Shown: piece by piece, positions 9,730-18,278 of the stretch
Layout of the letters: each line of letters begins with the position of its first letter
How positions within the stretch are numbered: position 1 is the first letter of the stretch
Assembly (NCBI RefSeq): GCF_020510525.1
Contig: NZ_CP075188.1
Coordinates: 992,001-1,056,000 of the forward strand
Reading direction: 5' to 3'
DNA length: 64,000 nucleotides
Source of the DNA: Quatrionicoccus australiensis
GTDB taxonomy: Bacteria; Pseudomonadota; Gammaproteobacteria; Burkholderiales; Rhodocyclaceae
The notes under the pieces: generated by a model
Told to the model about the DNA's origin: nothing
Database searches by the model: none
What the model saw: only the letters and a program-made list of their open reading frames with translations
Made by a program: the position numbers and the translations under genes

Positions 9730-10281
9730 ATGAAAAGAAGAAATGTATTGTTGGGGGCGTTGCTTCTGGCTGGCGGCAGCCGGGTGATGGCCGAGATGGA
9801 TCGAGGTGCCGGTGACCCGGAGCCGCTGGTCAATGAGCTGGAGAAGTACCCGCGCTGCGTCATCTGCAACATGGACCGGCGCAAGTTCCACTACGCGCGC
9901 CACCTGCTGCATTACGGCGACGGTGCGGCGCAGGGCACCTGTTCCGTGCATTGCGCCGCCGAGTGCATGTTGCGCGAGCGGCGGCGCGGCTTCCGGGCGA
10001 TCTATGCGCCCGATTACGCGTCGACCGCTGAGCCCAAACAACTGGTCGAGGCGGCGTCGGCGACCTACCTGATCGGTAGCGATCTGCGCGGCGTGATGAC
10101 GCCGGTCAGCAAGGTTGCCTTCGCCAGTCGGGAGGCGGCGCTGCAGGCACAACTGACCTATGGCGGCGAGATCGGCAGCTTTGCGACGGCGATTGCGGCG
10201 TCGTTTGACGAGACGGCAAACAGCCTGGTCCGACGCTACGCCAACGACCGCGAACGCCTGCTGCGCAAGGGCGGCAGCTGA
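9730..10281 (+). CDS. Exported NosL-like protein, paralogue of 3891-4499
   Basis: 183 aa. An N-terminal signal (MKRRNVLLGALLLAGGSRVMA) is followed by NELEKYPRCVICNMDRRKFH, where the family CGM motif is replaced by CNM. TCSVHCAAECML, APDYASTAEP and the rest match the paralogue at 3891-4499. Predicted periplasmic, perhaps passing metal brought in by the TonB receptor directly upstream. It is the last gene of the fecI-fecR-receptor unit and ends at a hairpin terminator. Confidence 0.8.
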   Translation: MKRRNVLLGALLLAGGSRVMAEMDRGAGDPEPLVNELEKYPRCVICNMDRRKFHYARHLLHYGDGAAQGTCSVHCAAECMLRERRRGFRAIYAPDYASTAEPKQLVEAASATYLIGSDLRGVMTPVSKVAFASREAALQAQLTYGGEIGSFATAIAASFDETANSLVRRYANDRERLLRKGGS

Positions 10282-10288
10282 GCAGCTA

Positions 10289-10333
10289 AATGGCCGGACG
10301 CGATCAGGTCACTGTTCGCGCCCGGCCATTTTG
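10289..10333 (+). terminator. Rho-independent terminator of the fecIR-receptor-NosL unit
   Basis: ATGGCCGGACGCGA and TCGCGCCCGGCCAT form a 14-bp stem with one mismatch, followed by TTTTG. It lies 8 bp after the stop at 10281 and fits intrinsic termination. Confidence 0.7.
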
Positions 10334-10336
10334 TTT

Positions 10337-10390
10337 GCCGACCGGTCGACTGCCTGAAAATCGTGTTTTTCCGGCAGTCGACCGGTCGGC
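10337..10390. repeat. Perfect 18-bp inverted repeat with 18-nt spacer
   Basis: GCCGACCGGTCGACTGCC (10337-10354) and its exact complement GGCAGTCGACCGGTCGGC (10373-10390) flank TGAAAATCGTGTTTTTCC. It sits between converging genes, just past the ATPase stop at 10394, and may terminate transcription on the minus strand. Its 13-base core GGCAGTCGACCGG also occurs at 3395 and 51388. Confidence 0.75.
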
Positions 10391-10393
10391 GTT

Positions 10394-12823
10394 TCAGGCG
10401 CGCTGCAAACGCAGCGAATTGCTCACCACCGATACCGAACTCAGGCCCATGGCCGCAGCCGCGATCATCGGGTTGAGGCGGCCGGCGGCGGCGACGGGGA
10501 TGGCGACGACGTTGTAGCCGAGCGCCCAGAACAGGTTCTGGCGGATGATCGCCATGGTGCGCCGGGAGAGTTCGATGCCGGCCGCGACGCGGGCGATGTC
10601 GCCGCCGACCAGCGTGATGTCGGCGGCCTCGACGGCGATGTCGGCGCCGCCGCCGATGGCGAAGCCGACGTCGGCCGCGGCCAGGGCCGGGGCGTCGTTG
10701 ATGCCGTCGCCGATCATGCCGACCTTGCCGCCTTCGGCTTGCAGGCGGCGGATCAGGGCGAGCTTGTCGGCCGGCGTGGCGCGCGCGACGACTTCGTCGA
10801 TGCCGACTTCGCGGGCGACGTGACGGGCCACGGCTTCAAGGTCGCCGGTCGCCATTACCGTCTTGAGGCCGAGCCGATGCAGCAGGGCGATGGCTTCGCG
10901 GGCGCCCGGACGTGCCTGGTCGGCAATCGCGAAAAGGGCCACGGCGACGCCGTCGACCGCCAGGAAAACCGGCGTCTTGCCCTGTTCGGCGAGGCGTTCG
11001 GCCTCGCTGGCGAGCGGGCCGCTGGCGATGGCGTTTTCTTCGAGGAGCAGGGCGTTGCCGGCGACGATGGCGTTGCCGTCGACGCAGGCGATCACGCCGC
11101 GTCCCGGTTCCGCGCGAAATTCGCTGCAGACGGCCGGGCGCTGCGTGCGCGGCCGGCACCAGTCGGCCAGGGCGCGCGCCAGGAAATGTTCGGAACCGGC
11201 TTCGGCGGCGCCGAGCAGGGCGGCGAGTTCGGCCGCATCCTGGCCGGGCAGCAGGAAGCTGTCGGTGACCACCGGCTTGCCTTCGGTGATCGTGCCGGTC
11301 TTGTCGAAAACCAGGGTGCTCAGTTGCGCCGCGGTTTCGAGTGCTTCGCCGTGGCGGATGTAGATGCCGCGCCTGGCGGCCTGGCCGGTGCCGACCATGA
11401 TCGCCGTCGGCGTCGCGAGGCCCAGCGCGCAGGGGCAGGCGATGAGCAGCACGGCGACAGAATGGGCCAGGGCGTGCGCCACCGGATGGCCGGCCAGCGC
11501 CCAGCCGCCGAAGGTCAGCGCGGCGATGCCGCCCACCGCCGGCACGAAGCGCGCCGAAATGCGGTCGGCGAGTTTCTGCACCGGCAATTTGCTGCCCTGC
11601 GCCTGGTCGACCAGCTTGACGATGCCGGAGAGCACGGTGTCGGCGCCGATGGCGGTGACCGTCATGGTGAAACTGCCGTTGCCGTTCAGGCAGCCGCCGA
11701 CCACCTTGTCGCCGGGCGTTTTTGCGACCGGCAGCGATTCGCCGGTGAGCATGGCTTCGTCGACGGTCGAGCTGCCGGCCAGCACGCGGCCATCGGTGGG
11801 GATCTTGTCGCCGGCCCGGACGCGCAGCGTGTCGCCGATCTGCACGGCGTCGATATCGACCTCGAACTCGCTGCCGTCGGCTTCGATGCGCAGCGCCGTG
11901 GCCGGCTGCAATTCGATGAGCTTGCGGATCGCCTCGCCGGCCTTGCCCTTGGCGCGTTCTTCGAGATAGCGGCCGAGCAGCACGAAGGTGCAGATGCCGG
12001 CGGCCGACTCGAAATAGACGTGGTGGTGCATCCGGAACACGCCGGGAATGCTGTAGGCCCAGGCGGCGCCGGCGCCGCCGGCGATCAGCGTGTCCATGTT
12101 GGCCTCGCCCTGGCGGGCCAGCGCCCAGGCCTTGCGGAAAATGCTGTTGCTGCTGCCGAACAGGATGGCGGTCGACAGCCCGAATTCGACGACGCGCAGC
12201 AGCGGCGAGCGGTGCATGGCCATGCCGGAAAGCATGACCGGCACGGTCAGGAGGGCGGCCTGCACGAAACGCTTTTTGGCTTCCGCGATGCGTTCCTTTT
12301 CGCGTTCGACGAGCAGGCGGCGCTGGCTCAGGGTATCCATCGGCCGCGCTTCATAGCCGAGGCGGCGGACCAGTTCGGCGATGCCGTCGCGGTCGATGAC
12401 GCCGAACACGGCCAGCGTCGCCGAGGCGAAATTGACGGTGGCCGAGCGCACGCGCGGGTCGCGCTTGAGCTTCATCTCGATGAGCAGGGCGCAGGAGGCG
12501 CAGCTCATGCCTTCGACGGCCAGCGAACATTCCTGCACTGGCCCCTCGACCGGCGCGAGCGGTGCCTGCGGTGCACGCGGTGCGGCCAGCAGGTTGCCGA
12601 GCACGGCGTCGAGCGTCGCCAGCAGGCGCGCTTCGGGCAGTACGGCCGGGTCGTAACGGATGGTCAGCGAGCCGATCTCCGGCACCAGGCTGACGTCGCT
12701 CACCGCCGGATGCTTGCGCAGCAGGATTTCCAGGATGTAACAGCGCTCCTGTTCCTTTTCCAGCGCCGGGGCCAGCACGCGGATGCGGCGCGCCAGGCGG
12801 TGCACGACCTTGAAATGCTTCAT
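10394..12823 (-). CDS. P1B-type heavy-metal ATPase (CPx, copper type)
   Basis: 809 aa. An HMA-like domain without CxxC lies at residues 1-80, then a normal HMA domain with GMSCASC (Cys108, Cys111). The actuator loop has GESLP at about 361, the CPC metal site is 463-465 ([13 protein letters not shown]), and the phosphorylated Asp507 is in DKTGT. GDGIND and a C-terminal pair of helices complete the pump. CPC together with CxxC points to Cu(I)/Ag(I) export to the periplasm or delivery to cuproproteins. The unusual degenerate first domain resembles the product of the next gene upstream, which overlaps it by 4 bp (ATGA). Last gene of the minus-strand island operon. Confidence 0.93.
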   Translation of the reverse strand: MKHFKVVHRLARRIRVLAPALEKEQERCYILEILLRKHPAVSDVSLVPEIGSLTIRYDPAVLPEARLLATLDAVLGNLLAAPRAPQAPLAPVEGPVQECSLAVEGMSCASCALLIEMKLKRDPRVRSATVNFASATLAVFGVIDRDGIAELVRRLGYEARPMDTLSQRRLLVEREKERIAEAKKRFVQAALLTVPVMLSGMAMHRSPLLRVVEFGLSTAILFGSSNSIFRKAWALARQGEANMDTLIAGGAGAAWAYSIPGVFRMHHHVYFESAAGICTFVLLGRYLEERAKGKAGEAIRKLIELQPATALRIEADGSEFEVDIDAVQIGDTLRVRAGDKIPTDGRVLAGSSTVDEAMLTGESLPVAKTPGDKVVGGCLNGNGSFTMTVTAIGADTVLSGIVKLVDQAQGSKLPVQKLADRISARFVPAVGGIAALTFGGWALAGHPVAHALAHSVAVLLIACPCALGLATPTAIMVGTGQAARRGIYIRHGEALETAAQLSTLVFDKTGTITEGKPVVTDSFLLPGQDAAELAALLGAAEAGSEHFLARALADWCRPRTQRPAVCSEFRAEPGRGVIACVDGNAIVAGNALLLEENAIASGPLASEAERLAEQGKTPVFLAVDGVAVALFAIADQARPGAREAIALLHRLGLKTVMATGDLEAVARHVAREVGIDEVVARATPADKLALIRRLQAEGGKVGMIGDGINDAPALAAADVGFAIGGGADIAVEAADITLVGGDIARVAAGIELSRRTMAIIRQNLFWALGYNVVAIPVAAAGRLNPMIAAAAMGLSSVSVVSNSLRLQRA

Positions 12824-13437
12824 TTGCCGGCGTTGCTCTTGCGATAGCGGACGAGCAGGAAGACGAGGTAGAAGACCGTCATCCAGGCATTGCTGTAGGC
12901 CAGCGGCGTCTTGATCCAGCGCTTGCTGATCAGCTCCCAGTGCGTCTTGACGAGGTAGAAGGCGACCAGGTCGTTGAGGAAGTTGTAGATCGCCTTCTCG
13001 GTCAGGGCGCTGGCCAGCACCGGTTGCAGGCGGGCCTGCAGGCTGCCGTCGGGGGCCGGCTCGGCGAGGCCGAGCAATTGCTGCAGGCGGTCGAGCAGCG
13101 GCTGCAGGCCGAAGGGCGTCGCTGCAGCCGGGGCGTTTTCCGGACTTTCTGCCGGCGTTTCGGCGGCGGGCGCCTCAAGCGGCAGGTCGGGCAACAGGCC
13201 GAACAGGTGGCGGGCGATTTGCGGCGCCGTGCTCACGGCCGTGTCGTGGCGCACCGAAAGGCGCTGCCAGGGCCGGTCGACCGTGGCCAGGCTGACGCCG
13301 GGCAGGGCCAGCAGGCCGTTTTCGATGGCGGTGGCCGCGGCGGGGCCGCACAGTTCGGCCGGCAGTTCCAGGCGCAGGTAGCCGGCGGCGCGATGCACCA
13401 CCTGGATGCGCCGGGCCAGTTCGTCGGCGGTGCTCAT
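12820..13437 (-). CDS. HMA_2-like accessory protein with C-terminal membrane anchor
   Basis: 205 aa. Residues about 8-80 ([20 protein letters not shown], then [16 protein letters not shown]) have the fold pattern of a heavy-metal-associated domain lacking CxxC, like the first domain of the neighbouring ATPase. An Ala/Pro/Glu-rich linker follows. The C-terminal part has a hydrophobic segment ([19 protein letters not shown]). Overlap with the ATPase start suggests coupled synthesis and a role as its partner. Exact function unknown. Confidence 0.65.
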   Translation of the reverse strand: MSTADELARRIQVVHRAAGYLRLELPAELCGPAAATAIENGLLALPGVSLATVDRPWQRLSVRHDTAVSTAPQIARHLFGLLPDLPLEAPAAETPAESPENAPAAATPFGLQPLLDRLQQLLGLAEPAPDGSLQARLQPVLASALTEKAIYNFLNDLVAFYLVKTHWELISKRWIKTPLAYSNAWMTVFYLVFLLVRYRKSNAGK

Positions 13438-13449
13438 GCGTCGTCTCCC

Positions 13450-13815
13450 TTACGCGGCCGGGGTGTCGCTGTCAGCTGCCTTGGGGGCCGGCGCTTCGCT
13501 GGCCTCGGCCATGAGGTCGGCGAGGTTTTCCTTCTGGTGCAGCGCGAAGTCCTTGCCCATGCCGCTCGCTTTCGACAGGCCGTCGATGATTTCCTTCTGG
13601 TACTTGTGGGCCAGGAAACCGGCCGCGACGCCCGCCGCAACGCCGGCTGCGAGCAGGGTCAGCGGATTGCGCAGCAGGCTGAAACCGAGCAGGCTGCGCC
13701 CGGCCGCAAAACCGCCGGCGGCCAGGGCGGCGCCCTTGGCGACGGGCTGGGCCAGCATGTGGCCGGCCGTGCTCATTACATGCGGCATTTTCTTCAGCAT
13801 TTCTTCGCTCATCAT
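13450..13815 (-). CDS. Small Gly/Ala-rich membrane protein, unknown function
   Basis: 121 aa. A hydrophobic Gly/Ala-rich stretch (about residues 26-70, LLAAGVAAGVAAGFLAHKYQ) suggests one or two membrane passes. An acidic Ala-rich tail follows. No metal-binding motif was seen. The start could be either of the first two Met codons (13815 or 13812). It belongs to the metal operon by strand and spacing (12 bp both sides). Confidence 0.6.
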   Translation of the reverse strand: MMSEEMLKKMPHVMSTAGHMLAQPVAKGAALAAGGFAAGRSLLGFSLLRNPLTLLAAGVAAGVAAGFLAHKYQKEIIDGLSKASGMGKDFALHQKENLADLMAEASEAPAPKAADSDTPAA

Positions 13816-13827
13816 GATTCTGTCCTT

Positions 13828-14010
13828 TCAGGAATTCGGGGGCGGTTTGCCGCCATTCTGGGCTGCTGGCGGTTGAATGTCATGCAGCATCTCGTAGATG
13901 CCGCGACAGCCTTCGCAGCAGAACTGCAATTCGCGCTCCGCCGTGGCCAGCGGGAAGGGTTTGGCGCCGACCTCAAGGCCGCACAGGTCGCAGGGGCGGG
14001 CTTCGCTCAT
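13828..14010 (-). CDS. Stand-alone metal-binding domain like the N-terminus of CcoI ATPases
   Basis: 60 aa, starting MSEARPCDLCGLEVG. It carries CDLCG near the start and QFCCEGCRGIYEMLHD in the middle. This is the Cys pattern of the putative metal-binding domain (PF12156 type) normally fused to the N-terminus of CcoI/FixI copper ATPases. Here it is a separate gene in the same operon as an ATPase that lacks it. The ATG overlaps the stop of the TlpA-like gene (4 bp). It may act as a small soluble copper carrier, by inference. Confidence 0.75.
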   Translation of the reverse strand: MSEARPCDLCGLEVGAKPFPLATAERELQFCCEGCRGIYEMLHDIQPPAAQNGGKPPPNS

Positions 14011-14498
14011 CGCAGCAGCGCCAGCGCCTGGCGCTCGAAAGTGGCGGCATCGGCCTCGCCGACGATCTTGGCGCGGACGATGCCTTGCCCATCGACAAAA
14101 TAAGTGGTCGGCAGGCCGACGACGCCGTAGCGGCGCGCAATGGCCGAGCTTTCGTCGAGCAGTGCCGGGTAGCTGACGCCTATCTTCTTGATGAAGGCCT
14201 CGACCGTCGCCTTGTCCTGGCCGGCGTTGATCGCCACGACCTTGATCTGGCCGGGGTGACGGCGGTAAACCTCCTCGATGGCCTGCATTTCGCCGGCGCA
14301 ATACTTGCACCAGTCAGCCCAGAAGCGGATGACCAGCGGCTGCCCGGCGAAGCCGGCGGGGAAGTCGTGCTGGCGGCCGTCGAGCGCCGGCGCCGAAAAG
14401 GCGGGCGCGGCATCGCCGGTGTTGAGCTTGACGGCGGCGTCGTCGCCGCAGGCGCTGAGAAAGAAGGAGAAAAACAGGGCGGCGAGCAGCAGGCGCAT
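14007..14498 (-). CDS. TlpA-like thioredoxin-fold lipoprotein
   Basis: 163 aa. The lipobox LSAC (Cys at about residue 17) predicts a lipoprotein facing the periplasm. The redoxin domain has the active site WADWCKYC and the cis-Pro loop VGLPTTYFVDGQG. TlpA/ResA proteins reduce periplasmic thiols, for example in cytochrome c or Cu-A site assembly. Between SCO and NosL-type genes it probably keeps copper-binding Cys reduced. Starts at MRLLLAALFFS, 1 bp after the upstream membrane-protein gene. Confidence 0.92.
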   Translation of the reverse strand: MRLLLAALFFSFFLSACGDDAAVKLNTGDAAPAFSAPALDGRQHDFPAGFAGQPLVIRFWADWCKYCAGEMQAIEEVYRRHPGQIKVVAINAGQDKATVEAFIKKIGVSYPALLDESSAIARRYGVVGLPTTYFVDGQGIVRAKIVGEADAATFERQALALLR

Positions 14499-14499
14499 G

Positions 14500-15507
14500 T
14501 CAGTGTTCGATGAGGATCAGATTGGAAGCCAGCACGAACCAGGTGGCCAGCGCAGCGAAGAGGGTAAATCCGCCGGCGGCGACGGCGGCCAGGCGCGCCG
14601 AAAGTCGCGGCAGGCTGGCGGCCAGGCTGGGAATCCTGGCGAAGGGCTGCAGTGCCCCGGCGCCGAGGCCGGCCGCGGTGGCGACGAAGAGCGGCAGGTA
14701 GAGCGCGTAGCCCTGGTAATCGTATTCCGGCTTGAGGATGCAGAACGGGCAGTGGTGATGCGGATGCTCGTAGATGTAGAGCGAGACGAAGGAGAGAATG
14801 CCGGTGATGGCCGCAACGAAGGCGCCGCCGCTGGTCGCCGCCAGGATGTAGCCGCTGGCCCGGCCGGCACGCCGCCAATGGACGAGGGCGACCGTGACCG
14901 CAGCGGTCAACGCGGCGTAGAACAGCACAATGGCCGGCTGTGCAGCCATGCCCGAGGCCTCGCCGGCGATGGTTTTCGCTTCGCCGGAGAACAGGCTGCC
15001 GCAGCAGGAGGTGATCACATTGGCCTTGAGCCCGCGGAAATATTGCAATTCCAGCCAGAAACTGCCGGCCAGCAGCGGCAGCAGGACGAGCAGCAGGCCA
15101 TACTTGAGACGGACCAGCGGGTAGTCGCGGGCCTGGCTGTCGGCATGGTTGATGGTCAGCCACATCGCGGCCAGAAAGAAGACGCCGATCTGGGTGAGCA
15201 GCGAAGGAAAGCCGTAGCCATTGACGTTGAGCGTGCCGACCGCGCACATCGCGCCGACGAACATCACGCTCAGGCGGTCGGCGGTGAACACGAAAAGCAG
15301 CAGCGCGCCGAGCTGGGCCGCGAAGACGAAACCGAGCAGCGTCGAGAACAGGTAGGTGCGGCGTTCCAGCGCCAGTTGCAGCTCCGAGCCGCTGGCGATG
15401 TCCCAGCGCCGGATGACCTGCACGGCAAACGGTGCGGCAGCCGCCAGCATGAGTACGGCGAGGCCGGAGGCGAGCAGCAGGGCGATGATGGCCGGCTGAA
15501 AAAGCAT
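14500..15507 (-). CDS. Polytopic membrane protein with Cys/His motifs, unknown function
   Basis: 335 aa, starting at MLFQPAIIALLLASGLAVLM (ATG 15507). About eight or nine hydrophobic segments. Two loops carry likely metal or redox residues: VITSCCGSLFSGEAK near residue 170 and EHPHHHCPFCILKPEYD near residue 255. The start at 15507 is chosen because the longer open frame overlaps the ABC ATPase gene. Its place in the operon and Cys/His loops suggest copper or thiol transport. No named family was recognised with confidence. Confidence 0.7.
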   Translation of the reverse strand: MLFQPAIIALLLASGLAVLMLAAAAPFAVQVIRRWDIASGSELQLALERRTYLFSTLLGFVFAAQLGALLLFVFTADRLSVMFVGAMCAVGTLNVNGYGFPSLLTQIGVFFLAAMWLTINHADSQARDYPLVRLKYGLLLVLLPLLAGSFWLELQYFRGLKANVITSCCGSLFSGEAKTIAGEASGMAAQPAIVLFYAALTAAVTVALVHWRRAGRASGYILAATSGGAFVAAITGILSFVSLYIYEHPHHHCPFCILKPEYDYQGYALYLPLFVATAAGLGAGALQPFARIPSLAASLPRLSARLAAVAAGGFTLFAALATWFVLASNLILIEH

Positions 15508-15512
15508 GTTTT

Positions 15513-16187
15513 TTACGCGTCGACCAGTCGGCCGTCGCGCATGCCGACGACGCGATGCACGGCGCTCGATTCGACGACCAGCGGGTCGTGGCTGGTCAGC
15601 AATACCGTCTTGCCGGCCGCCGTGAAGCTTTCGAGGATGGCCATGAATTCCTTCGCCAGCGCCGTGTCGAGATTGGCCGTCGGCTCGTCGGCGATGATCA
15701 CCGCCGGATCGTTGATCAGGGCGCGGGCGATGGCGACGCGCTGCTGTTCGCCGCCGGACAGCCATTCGACCTTGGCCGTGGCGCGGTGGCCGAGCTTGAG
15801 CTGGTCGAACAGTTGCTCGGCTTTTTCGACCAGTTCGGGGCGCGGCCGGCCGGTCGGGAAGGCCGGCAGGATGACGTTTTCCAGCGCCGACAGGCCCTTG
15901 ATCAAATTGAATTGCTGGAAGATGAAACCGAAGGTCTGGCGGCGGATTTCGGTCAGGAAACGTTCCGGCAGGCCGGAAATGTCCTCGCCCCGAAGGCGGA
16001 CGCGGCCGCTGGTCGGCCGCGCCAGGCAGCCGATCAGCGTCAGCAGCGTCGTTTTGCCGGAACCGCTCGGGCCGCGCAGGGCGGTGACGCGACCGGCCTC
16101 GATGGCCAGGTCGATGCCATGCAGCGCCCAGTATTCATTGGGTCGGCCCTGGTTGAAGGCCTTCTTGACGGCGGAAAGTTCGATCAT
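15513..16187 (-). CDS. ABC transporter ATP-binding protein, MacB/LolD type
   Basis: 224 aa. Walker A GPSGSGKTT (about residues 39-47), signature [15 protein letters not shown], Walker B VIIADEPTANLDT and switch His in LLTSHDPLV are all intact. The MacB/LolD group powers FtsX-type permeases that move lipoproteins or reshape periplasmic partners rather than importing solutes. The FtsX-type permease gene is 4 bp upstream. ABC modules of this type also accompany NosL in nos clusters (NosFY-like role), so helping metal-site assembly is plausible. Confidence 0.93.
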   Translation of the reverse strand: MIELSAVKKAFNQGRPNEYWALHGIDLAIEAGRVTALRGPSGSGKTTLLTLIGCLARPTSGRVRLRGEDISGLPERFLTEIRRQTFGFIFQQFNLIKGLSALENVILPAFPTGRPRPELVEKAEQLFDQLKLGHRATAKVEWLSGGEQQRVAIARALINDPAVIIADEPTANLDTALAKEFMAILESFTAAGKTVLLTSHDPLVVESSAVHRVVGMRDGRLVDA

Positions 16188-16191
16188 GGCT

Positions 16192-17325
16192 TTATCTCAT
16201 CACCGCGTCGGGATCGGTCGTCGCGGCGCGCCAGATCGGCACGAGCACGGCGGCGCTGTAGGGGAAGATGGTGAAGAAGGCCAAAGTGGCGATCTGCAGG
16301 CCGTCGACCGCCGGGACCAGCGTGAAGCTCGGGTAGAGTACGGCCCAGCCCTGCAGCACCGGCTTGAAAATCGCCGCGCCGAAATAGAAGACATGGATGT
16401 AGGCGGCGACGAAGCCGAGCAGGAAGGCGGTCAGCGAAACGAGGACGCCTTCCCACAGCTTCATGCGGATGACGTCGCCGGTTTCCCAGCCGATGGCCTT
16501 GAGGATGCCGATCTCGCGCTTCTCCTCGGCCGACAGCCCGGACGCCTTGTCCCAGGCGAGCAGCGCGAAGGCCAGGATGGCGCCGGCCAGCACGGTGAGC
16601 ACGATGCCTTCGCGCCAGTCGAAAATGCTCTGGTAGGTGCGCAGCACTTCCTCGCGCAGGATGGGGCGCGAGTCGGGCAGCGCATTGGCGAGTTTGGCGG
16701 CGATGTTGCGCACTTCCTGCGGATTGGCCACCGACAGCGCGATGTCGGTGTAGTGGCCGGCCGGGTAGTCGAAGAAGGCGCGGAAATCGTCTTCCGAGAG
16801 CAGCACGAGGTCGGCTGCGAGCAGTTCGGAATCGGGCGAGAGCAGGGCGGCGACCTTGAAGCTGAACAGCTTGCCGGCATAGGAACGGAAGGAAATCAGG
16901 TTGCCCGGCTGCAGGCCGCGCGCCCGCGCCAGTGTCGCGCCGAGCATGATGCTGCCGCTCGCCACTTCCTCGGCCGGACGGGCCATGAAGGTGTAGTTGG
17001 CGCTCACCACCGGGTCGTAGTAATAGCCCCAGAGCCGGCCTTCCTGCTTCTGCACGCCGCGCAGGCGGCCGATCTTGTCGAGGTAGCCGGGCGGGATCAG
17101 GTCATGCCGGCCGGCCACCATGCGCTGGACGATGACTTCCGGCGAAGCGGCGAGCACGAAGCCGGCTTCCTTGCGCAGCGCCTGGGTGAACAAGGCGAGC
17201 GAGGCGAGCACGAAGACGAGCAGCGCATAGGCGGCGAGCAGGCCGATATTCTTCGCCTTGCGCCGGGCCAGTGCGGCCAGCGTGAAATCAATCAGGTGAC
17301 GCTGTTTTTCCAGCCAGGGATGCAT
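16192..17325 (-). CDS. ABC transporter permease, FtsX/MacB type
   Basis: 377 aa. An N-terminal membrane span (about residues 26-48, IGLLAAYALLVFVLASLALF) is followed by a periplasmic domain of about 200 residues, then three spans near the C-terminus (from about residue 245). This is the FtsX topology. The motif KREIGILKAIGWETGDVIRM matches FtsX-family permeases. It pairs with the following ATPase gene and overlaps the preceding short gene by 38 bp. Confidence 0.9.
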   Translation of the reverse strand: MHPWLEKQRHLIDFTLAALARRKAKNIGLLAAYALLVFVLASLALFTQALRKEAGFVLAASPEVIVQRMVAGRHDLIPPGYLDKIGRLRGVQKQEGRLWGYYYDPVVSANYTFMARPAEEVASGSIMLGATLARARGLQPGNLISFRSYAGKLFSFKVAALLSPDSELLAADLVLLSEDDFRAFFDYPAGHYTDIALSVANPQEVRNIAAKLANALPDSRPILREEVLRTYQSIFDWREGIVLTVLAGAILAFALLAWDKASGLSAEEKREIGILKAIGWETGDVIRMKLWEGVLVSLTAFLLGFVAAYIHVFYFGAAIFKPVLQGWAVLYPSFTLVPAVDGLQIATLAFFTIFPYSAAVLVPIWRAATTDPDAVMR

Positions 17326-17620
17326 ACGGGGCAGTCAGGTGAGGCGGCGGCGCGAGCAGCGAGCCGGTCGGGAAATGGTCGAAAGCGGCCGGATGGTCCT
17401 GCAATGCGGAATGCAGGTCGGCCTGCGAGGGATGGCGGGTGTAGCGGGCTTCGGTGAATAGCGAAAGATCGGTCAGGCCGAGCTTGTCGACCAGGGCGCG
17501 GCGTTCATCGCGTGCCGGCTGGCGGGCGTCGCCGAGGCTCGCCGCATCGAGCAGGCTGACCGCGAAGGCGAGCCCGGCGGTGCCGAGCAGGACGGCGGCG
17601 AAGGTCGAGGGACGCAACAT
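17288..17620 (-). CDS. Short exported or membrane-anchored protein, unknown
   Basis: 110 aa, starting MLRPSTFAAVLLGTAGLAFA, a signal or anchor of about 24 residues. The remainder (LVDKLGLTDLSLFTEARYTR, then a His/Pro-rich tail) has no recognised motif. Its ATG overlaps the SCO stop (TGATG) and its 3' end overlaps the permease by 38 bp, so tight coupling supports a real gene. The reading with the best start was chosen from a longer open frame. Confidence 0.68.
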   Translation of the reverse strand: MLRPSTFAAVLLGTAGLAFAVSLLDAASLGDARQPARDERRALVDKLGLTDLSLFTEARYTRHPSQADLHSALQDHPAAFDHFPTGSLLAPPPHLTAPYASLAGKTASPD

Positions 17621-18198
17621 CAGAGCAATTGGCGGATGGTGGCGAGCAGCTTGTCGGTCGGGACGCCGAGATCGAGCACGGCCGCCAGCTTGCCGTCCGG
17701 CCCGACGACATAGGTCGATACCGTGTGATCGACGGCATAGGAACCGTCGGCCTTGGCCGCCTGCTTGACATAGCCGGCACCGAAGCTGCCGGCAATTTTG
17801 GCGATTTCGGCCGGTGTACCGGTGGCGCCGAGCATCTGCGGATGGAAGAAGCCGGTGTATTCCTTGAGGTGCTGCAGGCTGTCGCGCTCGGGATCGACCG
17901 AGATCATCAGCAGGCGAACCTTCTCCCGCTCTTCCGGCGTCAGCGCATTGAGCGCCTGGCCGCCGGCCGCCAGCGAGGCCGGGCAGACGTCCGGGCAATG
18001 CGTGTAGCCGAAATAGACGAGCAGCACCTTGCCGCGCAGCATTTTTGTGTCAAAGGGGCCGTCGACCGTCTGCAGCACGAAATCGCCGCCGGCCGGCAGG
18101 TTGACCGGTCGGGCCGGAACGCCGCCGCGCAGGAAGAGGGCGGCGCCGAGCAGAAGCGCGAGAAACAGGGCAATGCCGATCAGGGTGTATTTTTTCAT
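17620..18198 (-). CDS. SCO1/SenC copper chaperone
   Basis: 192 aa, starting MKKYTLIGIALFLALLLGA (ATG 18198). One N-terminal membrane anchor is followed by a thioredoxin fold. The Cu-binding CPDVCP lies at about residues 71-76 and the third ligand His is in VDHTVSTYVVGPDG. SCO proteins load the Cu-A site of cytochrome oxidase or act in Cu/thiol transfer. Here it heads the run of coupled genes leading to the copper ATPase. Confidence 0.95.
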   Translation of the reverse strand: MKKYTLIGIALFLALLLGAALFLRGGVPARPVNLPAGGDFVLQTVDGPFDTKMLRGKVLLVYFGYTHCPDVCPASLAAGGQALNALTPEEREKVRLLMISVDPERDSLQHLKEYTGFFHPQMLGATGTPAEIAKIAGSFGAGYVKQAAKADGSYAVDHTVSTYVVGPDGKLAAVLDLGVPTDKLLATIRQLL

Positions 18199-18209
18199 GG
18201 CGGGCAATG

Positions 18210-18236
18210 CAAAAGGGCAGGCCGACAGTCTGCCCT
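18210..18236 (-). terminator. Hairpin with T-run after the small membrane-protein gene
   Basis: Read on the minus strand, AGGGCAG-N9-CTGCCCT is followed by TTTT. It lies between the small gene (18279-18455) and SCO (start 18198), so it may partly terminate or attenuate transcription into the long operon. Confidence 0.55.
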
Positions 18237-18278
18237 CGGATACTTTCGGGAAACAGCACTTATGTCAAAAAGCCGGTA

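Noticed and set aside
3409..10281. Nitrous oxide reductase (nos) cluster
   Set aside because: NosL-type proteins are present, but no nosZ, nosR, nosD, nosF or nosY was found in the window.
10739..12847. 702-codon plus-strand open frame
   Set aside because: Antisense shadow of the P1B ATPase gene; its translation is low-complexity Gly/Ala/Asp/Arg without motifs.
14278..17457. 1059-codon plus-strand open frame
   Set aside because: Runs antisense across four real genes including an ABC ATPase and permease; no domain seen.
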